Notes: generated from the letters alone by a model not told the origin. 64,000 bases of DNA from Sedimentisphaera salicampi (GCF_002117005.1 NZ_CP021023.1:868001-932000); one strand, 5' to 3'. Shown: positions 1 to 9,455, counted from the first letter of the stretch. Made by a program: numbers and translations.

Positions 1-1915
1 CAAGCTGCTCGGAAGGGAAGGCAAGCGTGTTTTTATCCCTGCCCTCAAATTCGTATCTCTGGTCCAGTCCCAAAGCTACAACGACAAGGTCGCTCTTTTC
101 AGCGAGCTCAAGCTCATTTTCCAGGATCTCAGCGGGGTCGATATCCGGCTCCCGCCAATAAAGGTGTACCTGTGCTCCGCCGGCATCTTCTCTGTATTCG
201 AGCTTTAAATCGTATTCTTCGCCGGCTTTAAGCCTCACTTTAGATTTAACCACACCGATCTGGAATTGCCATCTATCTAAGACAAGCTTTCCATCAATGT
301 AAAGCCTTACGCCGTCATCAATATTCTCAGTAAGGAAGGTATGAACGCCTGTCTGATTAGGAATCAGCTTGCCTGAGTAAACAGCGGAGAAATTATCATA
401 AGGTATCATAGGGTCAGGAGAGGAGCTGCCCCAGTCGAAATCAACAGTTCTCACTGTCCTTACAAATGGTTTCCCTTGGAAATCCGGAGTTGGGTAATAT
501 TCAGCCCTTAATCCGTGCTCTCCTTCTTCTTCTGTTGGAGGTCTGTAGTTTGAAGTTGGAATCACAGACTTCATATCGTCCATAGCGATGGAAGATCTAA
601 CATGCTTGACCGCTATGGATTGCCCCGAGCCGTTTTTCAAACCTTCCAAAACCGAAACATCGCCACCGACAGGTGTTCCCGAATACCCGCCGACATAATT
701 CTCTGTTGCGTGAGTACCGAGAACCGCTACTCTCTTTACCCTCCCGGTGTCTATCGGGAGAAGCGGCTTACCATTTACGTTGTCATTTTTCAACAGAACG
801 ATAGACTCTCGTGCGGCCTGTCTGGCAAGCGAGATGTGCTTATCGCAGCCCACCACAGACTTGGAGATCTTTGAAAACGGCACCTCTTCAGGTGGATCGA
901 AGAATCCAAGCCTGAACAGGGTTCTCAGATTCGGATAGAGGGCTTTGTCAAGCTGCGAATCATTTACCATACCCTTATCATAAGCCTCGATAATATATTT
1001 CGGGAAGTCCGGGCGAAAGTCATCAATCACGTTTACACCGGCCTCAATCATAGGTTCAACCGTTTCCGGCGCAGTGCCGTAAATCCGGTGAGACTGCACC
1101 AGATCACCCGGAACCCCAACATCGGTAACAACGCTTCCATCGAATCCCCATTGATAACGAAGAAGCCCTTCAAGCAGCCATTTGTTTGTGCTGCAGGGGA
1201 TGTTGTTGATGCCGTTATACGCACTCATTATGGATTCGGCCTTTGCCTCGGTAACAGCCTTCTCGAAAGCCGGCAGATAATATTCACGCAGAGCCCTTTC
1301 GCTGATAAACGGACGGGTTGAATGACGCTTTGCCTCTATATTGTTAGCTACAAAGTGCTTGGGTGTGGCTGCAACCTTCAAATATTTTGGATGATCCCCT
1401 TGGAGGCCGGTGATGAATGAATAGCCCATACAGCCTGTAAGATAAGGGTCTTCGCCGTAGGTTTCTTCGGTTCTGCCCCATCTCGGATCACGGGCGATAT
1501 TGATAGTAGGGCTCCACATCGTCAAGCCTCTGTACTGAGTGTTTCTGGCGGGGTCGGAATTGTATTTTCCCCTCGCCTCATCGGATATCGCCGATGCTAT
1601 TTCGTGCATCAGATCGGTATTCCATGTAGAAGCAAGAGCTATTGCCTGCGGGAAGACCGTTGCCTTGCCGGCACGTGCAACACCATGAAGGCATTCGTTC
1701 CACCAATGAAAACTCGGTATTTCGAGCCTTTCAACGCCTCTGGTATTCATAACCATCTGCCACGCCTTTTCTTCTACAGTCAGCCGAGAGAGCAGGTCAT
1801 CTATCCTGTCTTCAACTTTAAGCTCAGGATTTCTAAAAGGATACTCATAACTCTCCGCGTAAACAAATGAGCTTATCAAAAATGCACTAACAATAAGAAC
1901 CATTACCTTCTTCAT
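1..1915 (-). CDS. Secreted glycoside hydrolase family 3 (beta-xylosidase/beta-glucosidase type), partial at the window edge
   Basis: The reading frame is open from an ATG at 1915 to the window edge (638 codons), so the C-terminus is missing. Residues 1-20 form a signal peptide (MKKVMVLIV..., cleavage after VYA), followed by a GH3 N-terminal barrel: DDLLSRLTVEEKAWQM, a TWNTDLMHEIA helix, and RDPRWGRTEETYGEDPYL. The expected nucleophile is Asp265 in SVVTDVG. A PA14-like insertion follows at roughly 465-590 (LRAEYYPTPDFQGKP ... DDGVRLYIDGKLV), as in GH3 enzymes that carry a substrate-shaping PA14 domain. The family releases non-reducing terminal glucose or xylose from beta-linked oligosaccharides. 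It lies 96 bases downstream of xylA on the same strand, so xylo-oligosaccharide trimming is the likely role, but GH3 specificity cannot be read from sequence alone. Confidence 0.9.
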   Translation of the reverse strand, partial: MKKVMVLIVSAFLISSFVYAESYEYPFRNPELKVEDRIDDLLSRLTVEEKAWQMVMNTRGVERLEIPSFHWWNECLHGVARAGKATVFPQAIALASTWNTDLMHEIASAISDEARGKYNSDPARNTQYRGLTMWSPTINIARDPRWGRTEETYGEDPYLTGCMGYSFITGLQGDHPKYLKVAATPKHFVANNIEAKRHSTRPFISERALREYYLPAFEKAVTEAKAESIMSAYNGINNIPCSTNKWLLEGLLRYQWGFDGSVVTDVGVPGDLVQSHRIYGTAPETVEPMIEAGVNVIDDFRPDFPKYIIEAYDKGMVNDSQLDKALYPNLRTLFRLGFFDPPEEVPFSKISKSVVGCDKHISLARQAARESIVLLKNDNVNGKPLLPIDTGRVKRVAVLGTHATENYVGGYSGTPVGGDVSVLEGLKNGSGQSIAVKHVRSSIAMDDMKSVIPTSNYRPPTEEEGEHGLRAEYYPTPDFQGKPFVRTVRTVDFDWGSSSPDPMIPYDNFSAVYSGKLIPNQTGVHTFLTENIDDGVRLYIDGKLVLDRWQFQIGVVKSKVRLKAGEEYDLKLEYREDAGGAQVHLYWREPDIDPAEILENELELAEKSDLVVVALGLDQRYEFEGRDKNTLAFPSEQL

Positions 1916-2011
1916 ATCTGCTCCCATATCGAAATTGAATTTTACTTTTTTTTAATTTTTCAATTAAAACCGATTTATAAATCTTTGCCGCTTTTACAAA
2001 ATAATATTTTA

Positions 2012-3322
2012 TTAGATGTAGCCATTGAGGATGTTTTCAAGCATTTCCTGCCTGCCGCTTTGCAGTTCCGGCTCGCCGTTTTCGATCGTATATTGCTCAA
2101 GCTTTTCGAAATCTGCTTTGCCAGACTCAATCTCAGCTCCTAAGCCGGCATCCCAGCCTGCATAGCGTTTCTTGAGGTTCTCAGCGAGTGATCCGTCGTT
2201 GATCATTTTTTCGGCAATCTTGAGCCCCCTTGCAAAGCAGTCCATAGCTGCAATATGGGCATAGAAAAGATCAACCGGATCGATAGACTGCCTGCGCAGC
2301 TTGGCATCGAAATTCAATCCGCCTGAAGTAAACCCGCCTGCCCTGATGATTGTGTACATTGCAAGTGCGCTGTCGTATAGGTTTGTGGGGAACTGATCGG
2401 TATCCCAGCCGAGCAGCATATCGCCGCGGTTGGCATCAACAGAACCCAGCATACCGTTAGCAGCTGCATACTCAAGTTCGTGCTGGAAGGTATGTGCGGC
2501 AAGGGTAGCATGGTTTGCCTCGATATTCAGCTTGAATTCATTTGTAAGGTTGTACTTCTGGAGAAATGCCATACAGTTGCCGGCATCAAAATCGTACTGA
2601 TGCTTTGTGGGCTCTTTTGGCTTGGGCTCAATGAAAAGATCGCCTTCAAATCCTATCTTCTTCTTATGGTCAACTGCCATATTCATAAACATTCCCATAT
2701 GGTCGAGCTCACGCTTCATATCTGTATTGAGCAGGGTATCATAGCCCTCTCTGCCGCCCCAGAACACATAGCCCTGACCGCCAAGTTCGTGCGTAATTTC
2801 CATTGCCTTTTTCACCTGACTGGCCGCATAGGCAAAGACCTCAGGCGAGGGGTTGGTTGATGCGCCGGCAAGGAATCTTCTGTGGCTGAAGGCGTTGGTT
2901 GTTCCCCAAAGCAGCCTTAGCCCTGTATCACCCTGAAGCTTTTTGGCAAGGGAAGCCATCTCATCGAGCCTCTTGTTTGTTTCGGCAAGATTATCCGCCT
3001 CTGGAGCGATGTCCCTGTCGTGAAAACACCAGAAATTTACGCCGAGCTTTGTGAAGAACTCAAAAGCGGCGTGCATTGTATCTTTGGCAGCCTGCATCGG
3101 CTCGCTGGATTGATTGTAATTGCGGATCATAGTTGGGCCGCCAAACGGATCATCGCCCAACCCCTTAAAGGTATGCCAATAGCAGACGGCAAAACGCAAA
3201 TGGTCTGCCATTTTCTTTCCGAGCACAACTTCCTCGGGGTTGTAGTGTCTGAATGACAGCGGATCTTTTGATTCCGGCCCCCTATACTCAATCTTCTTTA
3301 CTTCTGGGAAAAACTGATTCAT
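2012..3322 (-). CDS. xylA: Xylose isomerase
   Basis: This 436-residue cytoplasmic enzyme converts D-xylose to D-xylulose, the first step of the isomerase pathway. Length and sequence match class II xylose isomerases. His101 and Asp104 in CFHDRDIAPE are the catalytic pair, VFWGGREGYDTLLNTD lies at 186-201, and the metal-binding Glu232/Lys234 sit in LFIEPKPKEPTKHQYD. It is the second gene of a minus-strand operon: the start is 3 bases after the xylB stop, which implies translational coupling, and the GH3 gene follows. Control is probably by the divergent XylR protein through the 4808-4926 intergenic region. Confidence 0.98.
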   Translation of the reverse strand: MNQFFPEVKKIEYRGPESKDPLSFRHYNPEEVVLGKKMADHLRFAVCYWHTFKGLGDDPFGGPTMIRNYNQSSEPMQAAKDTMHAAFEFFTKLGVNFWCFHDRDIAPEADNLAETNKRLDEMASLAKKLQGDTGLRLLWGTTNAFSHRRFLAGASTNPSPEVFAYAASQVKKAMEITHELGGQGYVFWGGREGYDTLLNTDMKRELDHMGMFMNMAVDHKKKIGFEGDLFIEPKPKEPTKHQYDFDAGNCMAFLQKYNLTNEFKLNIEANHATLAAHTFQHELEYAAANGMLGSVDANRGDMLLGWDTDQFPTNLYDSALAMYTIIRAGGFTSGGLNFDAKLRRQSIDPVDLFYAHIAAMDCFARGLKIAEKMINDGSLAENLKKRYAGWDAGLGAEIESGKADFEKLEQYTIENGEPELQSGRQEMLENILNGYI

Positions 3323-3325
3323 TTT

Positions 3326-4807
3326 CTACTCCTCTTTATTTAAGGTTTCTGTCCATTTTTCGTATGCTTCATTATAAGTTTGTATTAATTTTTGGTCTGG
3401 CTCAATTCTTTTTGTACATTCCAAGCCTTCAAACGCTTCATCAAAGCCTTTATATATGCCGAGCCCAATGCCGGCAGCCCTCGCTGCACCCTGAGAGCCG
3501 TCTGTATTGTACAATTCTAATGCTGCACCGGTTACGTTAGAGAAGGCCTCGCAGAAAACAGGGCTTAAAAACATATTTGCATTTCCTGCCTTGATCTTTT
3601 GGGGCCTAACATTCATATTCTTCATTATTGAAAGACCGTAATTCATAGCGAAAGCGATCCCTTCCTGGGCAGCACGGAAAATATGCAGCTGGCTGTGAAC
3701 GTTGAAATTGATTCCGCTGATCGCCCCGCCTGGCCAGCTGTTGCCGAGAATACGCTCAGCACCGTTTCCGAAAGGTATTATCGAAAGACCTTCGCTGCCG
3801 GCAGGGATTTCTGAAGCTAATTTATCTAACTGAGCATAGTCCATACCAGAGGCGATATTGTTTTTCACCCAGCTGTTCAAAATGCCCGCTCCGTTTATGC
3901 AAAGCAAAACACCGTATCTCGGTCTGCTATGCTGATGGCTTACGTGAACAAAGCTGTTTACTCGAGACTGCTCATCATAAGCAGGTGCATCTGAAACGCC
4001 GTAAACAACGCCGGAAGTGCCCGCTGTGGCAGCTATCTCGCCCGGCCTGAGTACATTGAGCGAAAGCGCATTGTTGGGCTGATCTCCTGCACGGTAACAT
4101 ACTTTAGTGCCTGCTGTTAGACCCAGCTCGGCGGCTGCTGCGTTAGTTAGCTCTCCCTGCTGCGAAAATGCAGGCAGGGCATCAGGCAGCAATCCTTCAT
4201 CTATTCCGTAATAGTTCAATACAGATTCTGCAAGACCGCCCTTTTGGAAATTCCAAAGGATCATCTCAGAAAGGCCGGACTCGGTGGTGAAAATCTCGCC
4301 TGTCAATTTCATAGCTATATAGTCGCCGGGAAGCATAGCCTTATAGATTCTGCTGTAAATCTCAGGTTCGTTATCCTTCACCCACTTCAATTTTGATGCA
4401 GTGAAGTTTCCAGGTGAGTTGAGAAGGTTTTGCAAACACATTTCTTGACCCAGCTCTTCGAATGCCCTGCTGCCGATCTCAACCGCCCTGCTGTCGCACC
4501 ATATTATTGAGTCTCGAAGCGGGGCAAGCTGTTTATCAACTATCACAAGTCCGTGCATCTGGTATGTAATGCCTATTGCCTTGATATCAGGGGATTCTAT
4601 TTCAGCTTTTGAAAGCAAATCGGCTGTGGCTTTTTTTAAATTATCCCACCACATCTCCGGGGGCTGCTCAGCCCATCCGGATTTGAGAGAACGAATCTGC
4701 ATTTCGCACGACGGTGCTGTTGACGAAGCTGCCGGCATCCCTGATTCCGCATCAAGGAGTGTGGCTTTTATTGAAGATGTGCCACAGTCATAGCCCAAAA
4801 GATACAT
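3326..4807 (-). CDS. xylB: Xylulokinase
   Basis: This 493-residue FGGY-family sugar kinase phosphorylates D-xylulose to xylulose 5-phosphate for the pentose phosphate pathway. The N-terminal phosphate-binding loop reads GYDCGTSSIKATL, and the ATPase fold continues with SIIWCDSRAVE and a second glycine-rich segment AATAGTSGVVYGVS. The C-terminal FGGY signature area is NANMFLSPVFCEAFSNVTG. The ATG at 4807 has a good ribosome site (TTAGGAGCC) 7 bases upstream. It is the promoter-proximal gene of the xylB-xylA-GH3 operon and is transcribed away from the regulator at 4927. Confidence 0.97.
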   Translation of the reverse strand: MYLLGYDCGTSSIKATLLDAESGMPAASSTAPSCEMQIRSLKSGWAEQPPEMWWDNLKKATADLLSKAEIESPDIKAIGITYQMHGLVIVDKQLAPLRDSIIWCDSRAVEIGSRAFEELGQEMCLQNLLNSPGNFTASKLKWVKDNEPEIYSRIYKAMLPGDYIAMKLTGEIFTTESGLSEMILWNFQKGGLAESVLNYYGIDEGLLPDALPAFSQQGELTNAAAAELGLTAGTKVCYRAGDQPNNALSLNVLRPGEIAATAGTSGVVYGVSDAPAYDEQSRVNSFVHVSHQHSRPRYGVLLCINGAGILNSWVKNNIASGMDYAQLDKLASEIPAGSEGLSIIPFGNGAERILGNSWPGGAISGINFNVHSQLHIFRAAQEGIAFAMNYGLSIMKNMNVRPQKIKAGNANMFLSPVFCEAFSNVTGAALELYNTDGSQGAARAAGIGLGIYKGFDEAFEGLECTKRIEPDQKLIQTYNEAYEKWTETLNKEE

Positions 4808-4875
4808 ATACGGCTCCTAAGTAAATTCCATATTAGCAATAGCTTATCATAACCAGGCTTTGACAGGAAGACCAC

Positions 4876-4906
4876 TTTGCGTTAAAATTCTGCCAGTTTA
4901 CGCAAA
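4876..4906. promoter_or_regulatory. Candidate XylR operator: inverted repeat TTTGCGT-N17-ACGCAAA
   Basis: Arms at 4876-4882 and 4900-4906 are perfect reverse complements. They lie 21 bases before the regulator ATG and about 70 bases before the xylB ATG, in the only shared promoter region of the divergent pair. On the minus strand a weak TATGAT -10 box follows without a good -35, as expected for an activator-dependent promoter. Assignment to XylR is inference. Confidence 0.5.
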
Positions 4907-4926
4907 AGCACAGGGAGGCTGACACT

Positions 4927-6060
4927 ATGAAAAAGGTACTGATAATCGTTGACACCTCAAGGAATACGGGCAGGCAGCTTCTTGCCGGCGCCGAGAAGTT
5001 CATTAGAGCCTTTGACCGCTGGCAGGTGCATACCAAACCGCCTGAATACCTTGACAGCGGGCATGAAATTCCTTACAACCTGAACAGATTTGACGGTTTT
5101 TTTATATGCGATGCCAAAAACATATCAAGAATCCTTAAAACAGACAAGCCCAAGATCATCAATTACATAGACGAAAAAAACAGCCCAGGAGCAATATCTA
5201 TAATAACCGATTCTGAGATGATCGGAAAAATGGCCGCGGACTATTTCTACTCACTGGGATTTAAGAATTTCGCATATTGCGGATTTGAGAATATTCCGTG
5301 GTCTGAAAAGAGGATGCGGAGCTATGAGAAGCAGGTGCTCAGCTGCGGGGTCGAAAAGATATTCATCTATAAAGACAGTGCAGCGTTTTTAGACAGAAAA
5401 GCACCGGTTGTAAGCTGGCTCCAGAGCTTGCCCAAACCAATCTGTATATTCGGCTGCAACGATGACAGAGCCATCTACATTATGGAAGCCTGCAAGATCG
5501 CAGGTATCAGCGTTCCGGAGGAGGTGGCTGTGCTGGGCGTTGATAACGACGAGCTCGTATGCAACCTTTCCTCGCCCCCGCTCTCCAGCATCCTGCTGAA
5601 TTTCGAGACGGCCGGATTTGCCGGAGCTAGAGTTCTCGGGAGTTTAATGAGAGAACAAAGGCACAATGAGAACATAAATGTTCAGCCTGTGGAGATTGTT
5701 GAGAGGCAGTCAACGGAGGTTCTTGCTGTTGACGATAAAGAGGTTGTGGCGGCGTTGATTTTTATCCGCAATAACTTCCACAAATTGATTCAGGCAAGTG
5801 ATGTTGTAGAGGCGACAACGCTCTCAAGACGTTCGCTGGAGTATCGATTCAAAAGCCAGCTCAACAGAACGATAAAAGAGGAAATTGACAGGTTTCGAGT
5901 GAAGCATATCAGGAAATCACTTAGTGAAACGGACTTTCCTGTTTATCAGATAGCTCAAAGCCTCGAATTCACTGCGCCGGAGCATTTTTCTCGCTATTTC
6001 AAAAATATTACCGGCGAATCACCAAGTGAATTCAGGAAACGAGTGAGCAAAGCAGAATGA
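4927..6060 (+). CDS. xylR: XylR-type xylose operon regulator (AraC family with LacI-like sensor)
   Basis: This 377-residue transcription factor has an N-terminal periplasmic-binding-protein-like sensor at about 1-265 (KVLIIVDTSRNTGRQLLAG; later VPEEVAVLGVDNDELVCNLSSPPLSSI) and a C-terminal AraC DNA-binding domain at about 275-375 (TTLSRRSLEYRFK, then EFTAPEHFSRYFKNITGESPSEFRKR). This is the architecture of xylose-responsive XylR activators. The ATG at 4927 follows a GGAGG box at 4914-4918. It is divergent from xylBA and is the only clear plus-strand gene in the window. Xylose as ligand is inferred from this position. Confidence 0.92.
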   Translation: MKKVLIIVDTSRNTGRQLLAGAEKFIRAFDRWQVHTKPPEYLDSGHEIPYNLNRFDGFFICDAKNISRILKTDKPKIINYIDEKNSPGAISIITDSEMIGKMAADYFYSLGFKNFAYCGFENIPWSEKRMRSYEKQVLSCGVEKIFIYKDSAAFLDRKAPVVSWLQSLPKPICIFGCNDDRAIYIMEACKIAGISVPEEVAVLGVDNDELVCNLSSPPLSSILLNFETAGFAGARVLGSLMREQRHNENINVQPVEIVERQSTEVLAVDDKEVVAALIFIRNNFHKLIQASDVVEATTLSRRSLEYRFKSQLNRTIKEEIDRFRVKHIRKSLSETDFPVYQIAQSLEFTAPEHFSRYFKNITGESPSEFRKRVSKAE

Positions 6061-6079
6061 TCAGCACTAACTTTTTTCC

Positions 6080-6098
6080 ATCGCTGTTCAGCAGCGAT
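6080..6098 (+). terminator. Weak hairpin after xylR
   Basis: ATCGCTG and CAGCGAT arms separated by 5 bases lie 20 bases past the xylR stop. No strong T-run follows, so intrinsic termination is uncertain. The rest of 6061-6230 shows no gene. Confidence 0.3.
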
Positions 6099-6230
6099 TA
6101 TTCAGTGATGGTTTCCCTGATGCAATATAAGCCGGCTGAATAAACGCAGTGCAAAGATGAAAAAATCTTTCAAACAGAATAAAGGTTTATCGCTTATGTA
6201 AAATACAGCTGGGGCTCTTCACTCCTATAG

Positions 6231-6980
6231 CTATTCTGAGATCTTCCTTCTTCTCATTAAGATTCCGCCTATGCCTAGTAGAGCCAAAGTAGCGGGCTCA
6301 GGGACGATTACAGTTATAAAGTCCTGATAGTCTTTGCCGCTTTTTACAGGCACGTAAACAGTACCTTGAGGGAAGTAGTCTGAGGGAGTATTAACTGCCT
6401 CGGCAGCCAGTTGGTCGAACTCAGAAATAATCAAGTCTGTTATATCAGATGACCAATCACCGTAATAGTCATCAGAGGCAAATGCAGTAAAATCGCCTTC
6501 GGTAAGGCTGTAACTGTCGTGATTGGTTTCAAAATTTATTTCCCACACAAGGAGCTGAATAGCGCAGCCGTAAACTTGCCTCTCAGTAACCTGCGGGCCG
6601 TTATCGGGCATTTCGGTGCTTTTATTAAATATTTCCTTGTAAAGCTGGTCTGATACGTACCCAACTCTTCTCATAACCTGCTGGGTGTATCCGTCAAAAT
6701 CAAGCGGATTAAGAGCTTCTTCTACTACGAGCTCCTGCGGATCACCTTCTCCGTAAGGCCCTGCACCTTGGAAAAACTCGATACAGCTGCCGGGCGTTAT
6801 ATACTGGCCATCTCCCCGCCAAACGTGCGTTCCTGTTTGAAAATCCCCTACGTATATTTCAGGAGGAACTTCGCACTTAAGAGATTCACTTGATTCAACG
6901 CCAACAAAATCAAGATACTGGTAAGCTGCAAAAATATTACAGCAAAGCAGCAAGAATACAATTAAAACAGGCCTTGCCAT
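6231..6980 (-). CDS. PEP-CTERM protein with a probable Cys-Gln thioester domain
   Basis: The 249-residue protein has a signal peptide (MARPVLIVFLLLCCNIFA) and a C-terminal sorting tail starting at 227 (PEPATLALLGIGGILMRRRK), so it should be exported and processed by an exosortase/archaeosortase-like system not seen here. Cys66 in PGSCIEF and Gln142 in GCAIQLLVWEI match the two half-motifs of TED/TQXA thioester domains (aromatic/small-Cys-hydrophobic, and hydrophobic-Gln-x-hydrophobic-hydrophobic-Trp). In those domains an internal thioester bond mediates covalent attachment to surfaces. That chemistry here is inference. The gene lies downstream of the ECF sigma/FecR pair, separated by 256 bases with no evident gene. 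The start at 6980 has an AAGGTG site upstream. Confidence 0.75.
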   Translation of the reverse strand: MARPVLIVFLLLCCNIFAAYQYLDFVGVESSESLKCEVPPEIYVGDFQTGTHVWRGDGQYITPGSCIEFFQGAGPYGEGDPQELVVEEALNPLDFDGYTQQVMRRVGYVSDQLYKEIFNKSTEMPDNGPQVTERQVYGCAIQLLVWEINFETNHDSYSLTEGDFTAFASDDYYGDWSSDITDLIISEFDQLAAEAVNTPSDYFPQGTVYVPVKSGKDYQDFITVIVPEPATLALLGIGGILMRRRKISE

Positions 6981-7236
6981 CTCTTACACCTTCTTTTCGA
7001 AAAACTATATAAGCAAGTAATTGCAGGCTGCAACCTAAAAATGGGCAGCTAAATAGTATGATACTTCTTTTTTTTAAAAATACAATACGTGTTATTACCT
7101 GATTATAGCCAATATTCAGCATTTCTGAGATATTGCTGCCGGGCGAGGGCGCTTAGATGCCTTGCCGCCATTAAAAGCAAAAACACGAATTTTATATCTT
7201 TTTAATAAATTGGATTCTCAAAAACAGCAAAGCCAG

Positions 7237-8940
7237 TTATTGAGTGAGCGGCTTCAAACCGAATTTGATCACCGGGTCAACGAATACCCCCCAATCGTAT
7301 GAAGTTCCGTCGTCCTTGTCTGTAATTGCGAGAGTTAAGAATCGGGAGTTTTCATCTAATGGAACTGAAATTTTCCTGTTGAGGAAATCATTTGTCCCGG
7401 GCTGGAAACCGTCTGAGACAACTTCGCCGTCAACAAGCACCCAATACCTGAATGCACCTGTCCCAGAGCGATTTATTGCAGTCTGGTAAATCGTCTGAAA
7501 GAAAGACGGCTGAAGCGAAGGGTACTGATTTCTCAAAGCCTGCAGGTCAAAGGTGATCCCTGAGTTGGAGTGCATAAAGATTACCGGATCATCATATCCT
7601 GTTTCAACCTCTGCAAACCCGACTCCTAATTGATTATCAGAAGTATTCCAAACAATAGACTGACTGCTTACAGGTGCCCAGAAGGCGCTTTGACTGTTAG
7701 AAAAGGATTTAAAGGCTACTCCGGAAGTGCTTATTTTACACCCGTTTTTGTCTTTATACGGCACAAAAACTGAATCTATAAATTTACTCTCCACCTTTTT
7801 GAATGTATCCTGCGCCAACCGCCAGCCATTATGGCAGTCTTCAAGGTGCTTAATTTCTCCATCAACTAAGTCCACAGCCTTATTGCCGCTTTCATACTCA
7901 AACCCATTTTTGTCTGATACAGCCGCTGAAAGAGAAAAATCTTCTCCTCGCCAAACAAAATTATCTTCGGAAGAAAAATAACGAATATAACCGGTTTCAG
8001 GGTAATCTATTTCATTTATACTCTCATTATCATCAAATTCCACGGCCTGATACTGACCTAAAATTTCACTGAACCGCTCTGCGTGCTGCCGTTCACGTTG
8101 GCCTTTATTGGATTCTAACTCCACCCTTCCTTTATGAACATAAACCTGACAGCCGGCAAGATGACCGACATTTACGCCAAACTGAGTGCTGAGGTCTTTT
8201 ATTACGGCATTCTTTGTTTTCACGATAAATCCTTTACCATCTGGCGGTACATTCGCATTAAGGCGGCCGTATTCAAGGATTATTTTATTGGAGTCTGCGA
8301 GAGTAAACATAGCCGGGGCTTCTAATATTGCCTCAGTGCCCTTTTCGAATTTTATCTTTAATGCACCCTCAGAAAGCGAATAGTTACCTGCTTTGAGCCC
8401 TTCATCCGGATTCAGATGCCCCTTAGAAGAATATGCACCAAGACTGTCCTGAACAAAGGCAACCTGCGGTTTGTAGATGAAATTGGCGTATATAAATAAA
8501 AACAACATTGCCGCTGCACCGGCAATAGCTGTGCAAAGATTGATTTTTGAAATATTCCTTTTCTGTTTATTTTCGTTAGCAACGGCAGATTCCGCCCTTT
8601 TGCTTTTAAGCGAACTATGATTTTCGTTTTCGTGTTTGTTTTTATTGATTGGCCGAGCTGTTTTTTGCTCTTCTAAGATTCTGTTAACAGCATTTTCATC
8701 AATATTTAGTTCCTCTGCAAAACTCAAGTCTTCGCCCGTTTCTATTAAGTTTTCGATAATTCGGCTGCCGTCATGAGAGCTCATCATGGAATAAATTTCC
8801 ATAAAACGGAGATAATAATAAGCAGCATCTGAATCTGATCTGACCGTTTGAAGGAGTTCCGCCCTTTCTCTATCGCTCAAATCGCCCTCGATGGAAGATA
8901 CAATTTTATTATAAAGTTTAAATATGTCTTCTTTTTTCAT
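7237..8940 (-). CDS. FecR-domain membrane protein, partner of the adjacent ECF sigma factor
   Basis: I chose the ATG at 8940 because it overlaps the sigma factor stop (ATGA) and has a GGGAGCAGG site; the in-frame ATG at 8952 has none. The 567-residue product has a cytoplasmic helical N-terminus, a charged linker, one membrane segment at about 134-152 (INLCTAIAGAAAMLFLFIYA), a FecR-type beta domain at about 165-275 (GALKIKFEKGTEAILEAPAMF, then VIKDLSTQFGVNVG) and an unassigned C-terminal part ending near VDGEVVSDGFQPG and FVDPVIKFGL. Planctomycete proteins of this type pair with ECF sigma factors as signal sensors or anti-sigma-like regulators. The translational overlap supports a linked role, but the signal is unknown. 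Confidence 0.85.
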   Translation of the reverse strand: MKKEDIFKLYNKIVSSIEGDLSDRERAELLQTVRSDSDAAYYYLRFMEIYSMMSSHDGSRIIENLIETGEDLSFAEELNIDENAVNRILEEQKTARPINKNKHENENHSSLKSKRAESAVANENKQKRNISKINLCTAIAGAAAMLFLFIYANFIYKPQVAFVQDSLGAYSSKGHLNPDEGLKAGNYSLSEGALKIKFEKGTEAILEAPAMFTLADSNKIILEYGRLNANVPPDGKGFIVKTKNAVIKDLSTQFGVNVGHLAGCQVYVHKGRVELESNKGQRERQHAERFSEILGQYQAVEFDDNESINEIDYPETGYIRYFSSEDNFVWRGEDFSLSAAVSDKNGFEYESGNKAVDLVDGEIKHLEDCHNGWRLAQDTFKKVESKFIDSVFVPYKDKNGCKISTSGVAFKSFSNSQSAFWAPVSSQSIVWNTSDNQLGVGFAEVETGYDDPVIFMHSNSGITFDLQALRNQYPSLQPSFFQTIYQTAINRSGTGAFRYWVLVDGEVVSDGFQPGTNDFLNRKISVPLDENSRFLTLAITDKDDGTSYDWGVFVDPVIKFGLKPLTQ

Positions 8941-9455
8941 CCCTGCTCCCATTGTTTTAAGGTTCTTTCGATGCAGCTCTCGAGCATAGTATAGATGTAA
9001 GCCATACGTTTATATACTGTATTTATAGAACGCTCTGTATCTCTTGCAAAATTCTTTAAACTTGTTCCCTTAGTAAACCTGGCCTTTATCAACCCCTTAT
9101 CATTGTCGCTGAGTTTGCTTATGCATCCGTTAAGAGCAGAGAGTTTCAAATTTTCCTGTTGAGAACTAAATCCGAAATTACTCCCAATATCTTCTAGAAG
9201 TTCATTATCAATAAGATTAGAAAAACGTTTTTTGCTGCGATAATGCTCAAAAACCTTATTACGGGCGACAGTGCATGCCCAACTGAAAAAATTTGTACCT
9301 TTTTCGTAATTATCAAATTTTTCCCACATTAGTAATGCAGAATCCTGAAGAACATCATCTGCCTCGGATTTGTTTGGCACAAAAGTCAATATGTAACAAT
9401 ACAGTCTGTTGTTGCAATCTAAAAATAACTTCAAAAATTCATCTTTTTTTTGCAT
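8937..9455 (-). CDS. ECF-type RNA polymerase sigma factor
   Basis: The 172-residue protein matches the sigma-70 ECF group common in Planctomycetota and Verrucomicrobia. Region 2 covers about 8-80 (KLFLDCNNRLYCYILTFV, ADDVLQDSALLMWEKFD, FFSWACTVARNKVFEHYR), and region 4 covers about 105-165 (LSDNDKGLIKARFTKGTSLKNFA, then a recognition helix near SINTVYKRMAYI). The start follows GAGG. Its stop codon overlaps the FecR gene start. A 12-bp inverted repeat at 9522-9568 lies just upstream and may control it. Confidence 0.93.
   Translation of the reverse strand: MQKKDEFLKLFLDCNNRLYCYILTFVPNKSEADDVLQDSALLMWEKFDNYEKGTNFFSWACTVARNKVFEHYRSKKRFSNLIDNELLEDIGSNFGFSSQQENLKLSALNGCISKLSDNDKGLIKARFTKGTSLKNFARDTERSINTVYKRMAYIYTMLESCIERTLKQWEQG

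Noticed and set aside
7130-7200. G+C-rich imperfect hairpin (GGCGAGGGC / GCCTTGCC) between the FecR and PEP-CTERM genes
   Set aside because: It is bulged, has no T-run on either strand and fits no riboswitch I recognise; too weak to annotate.
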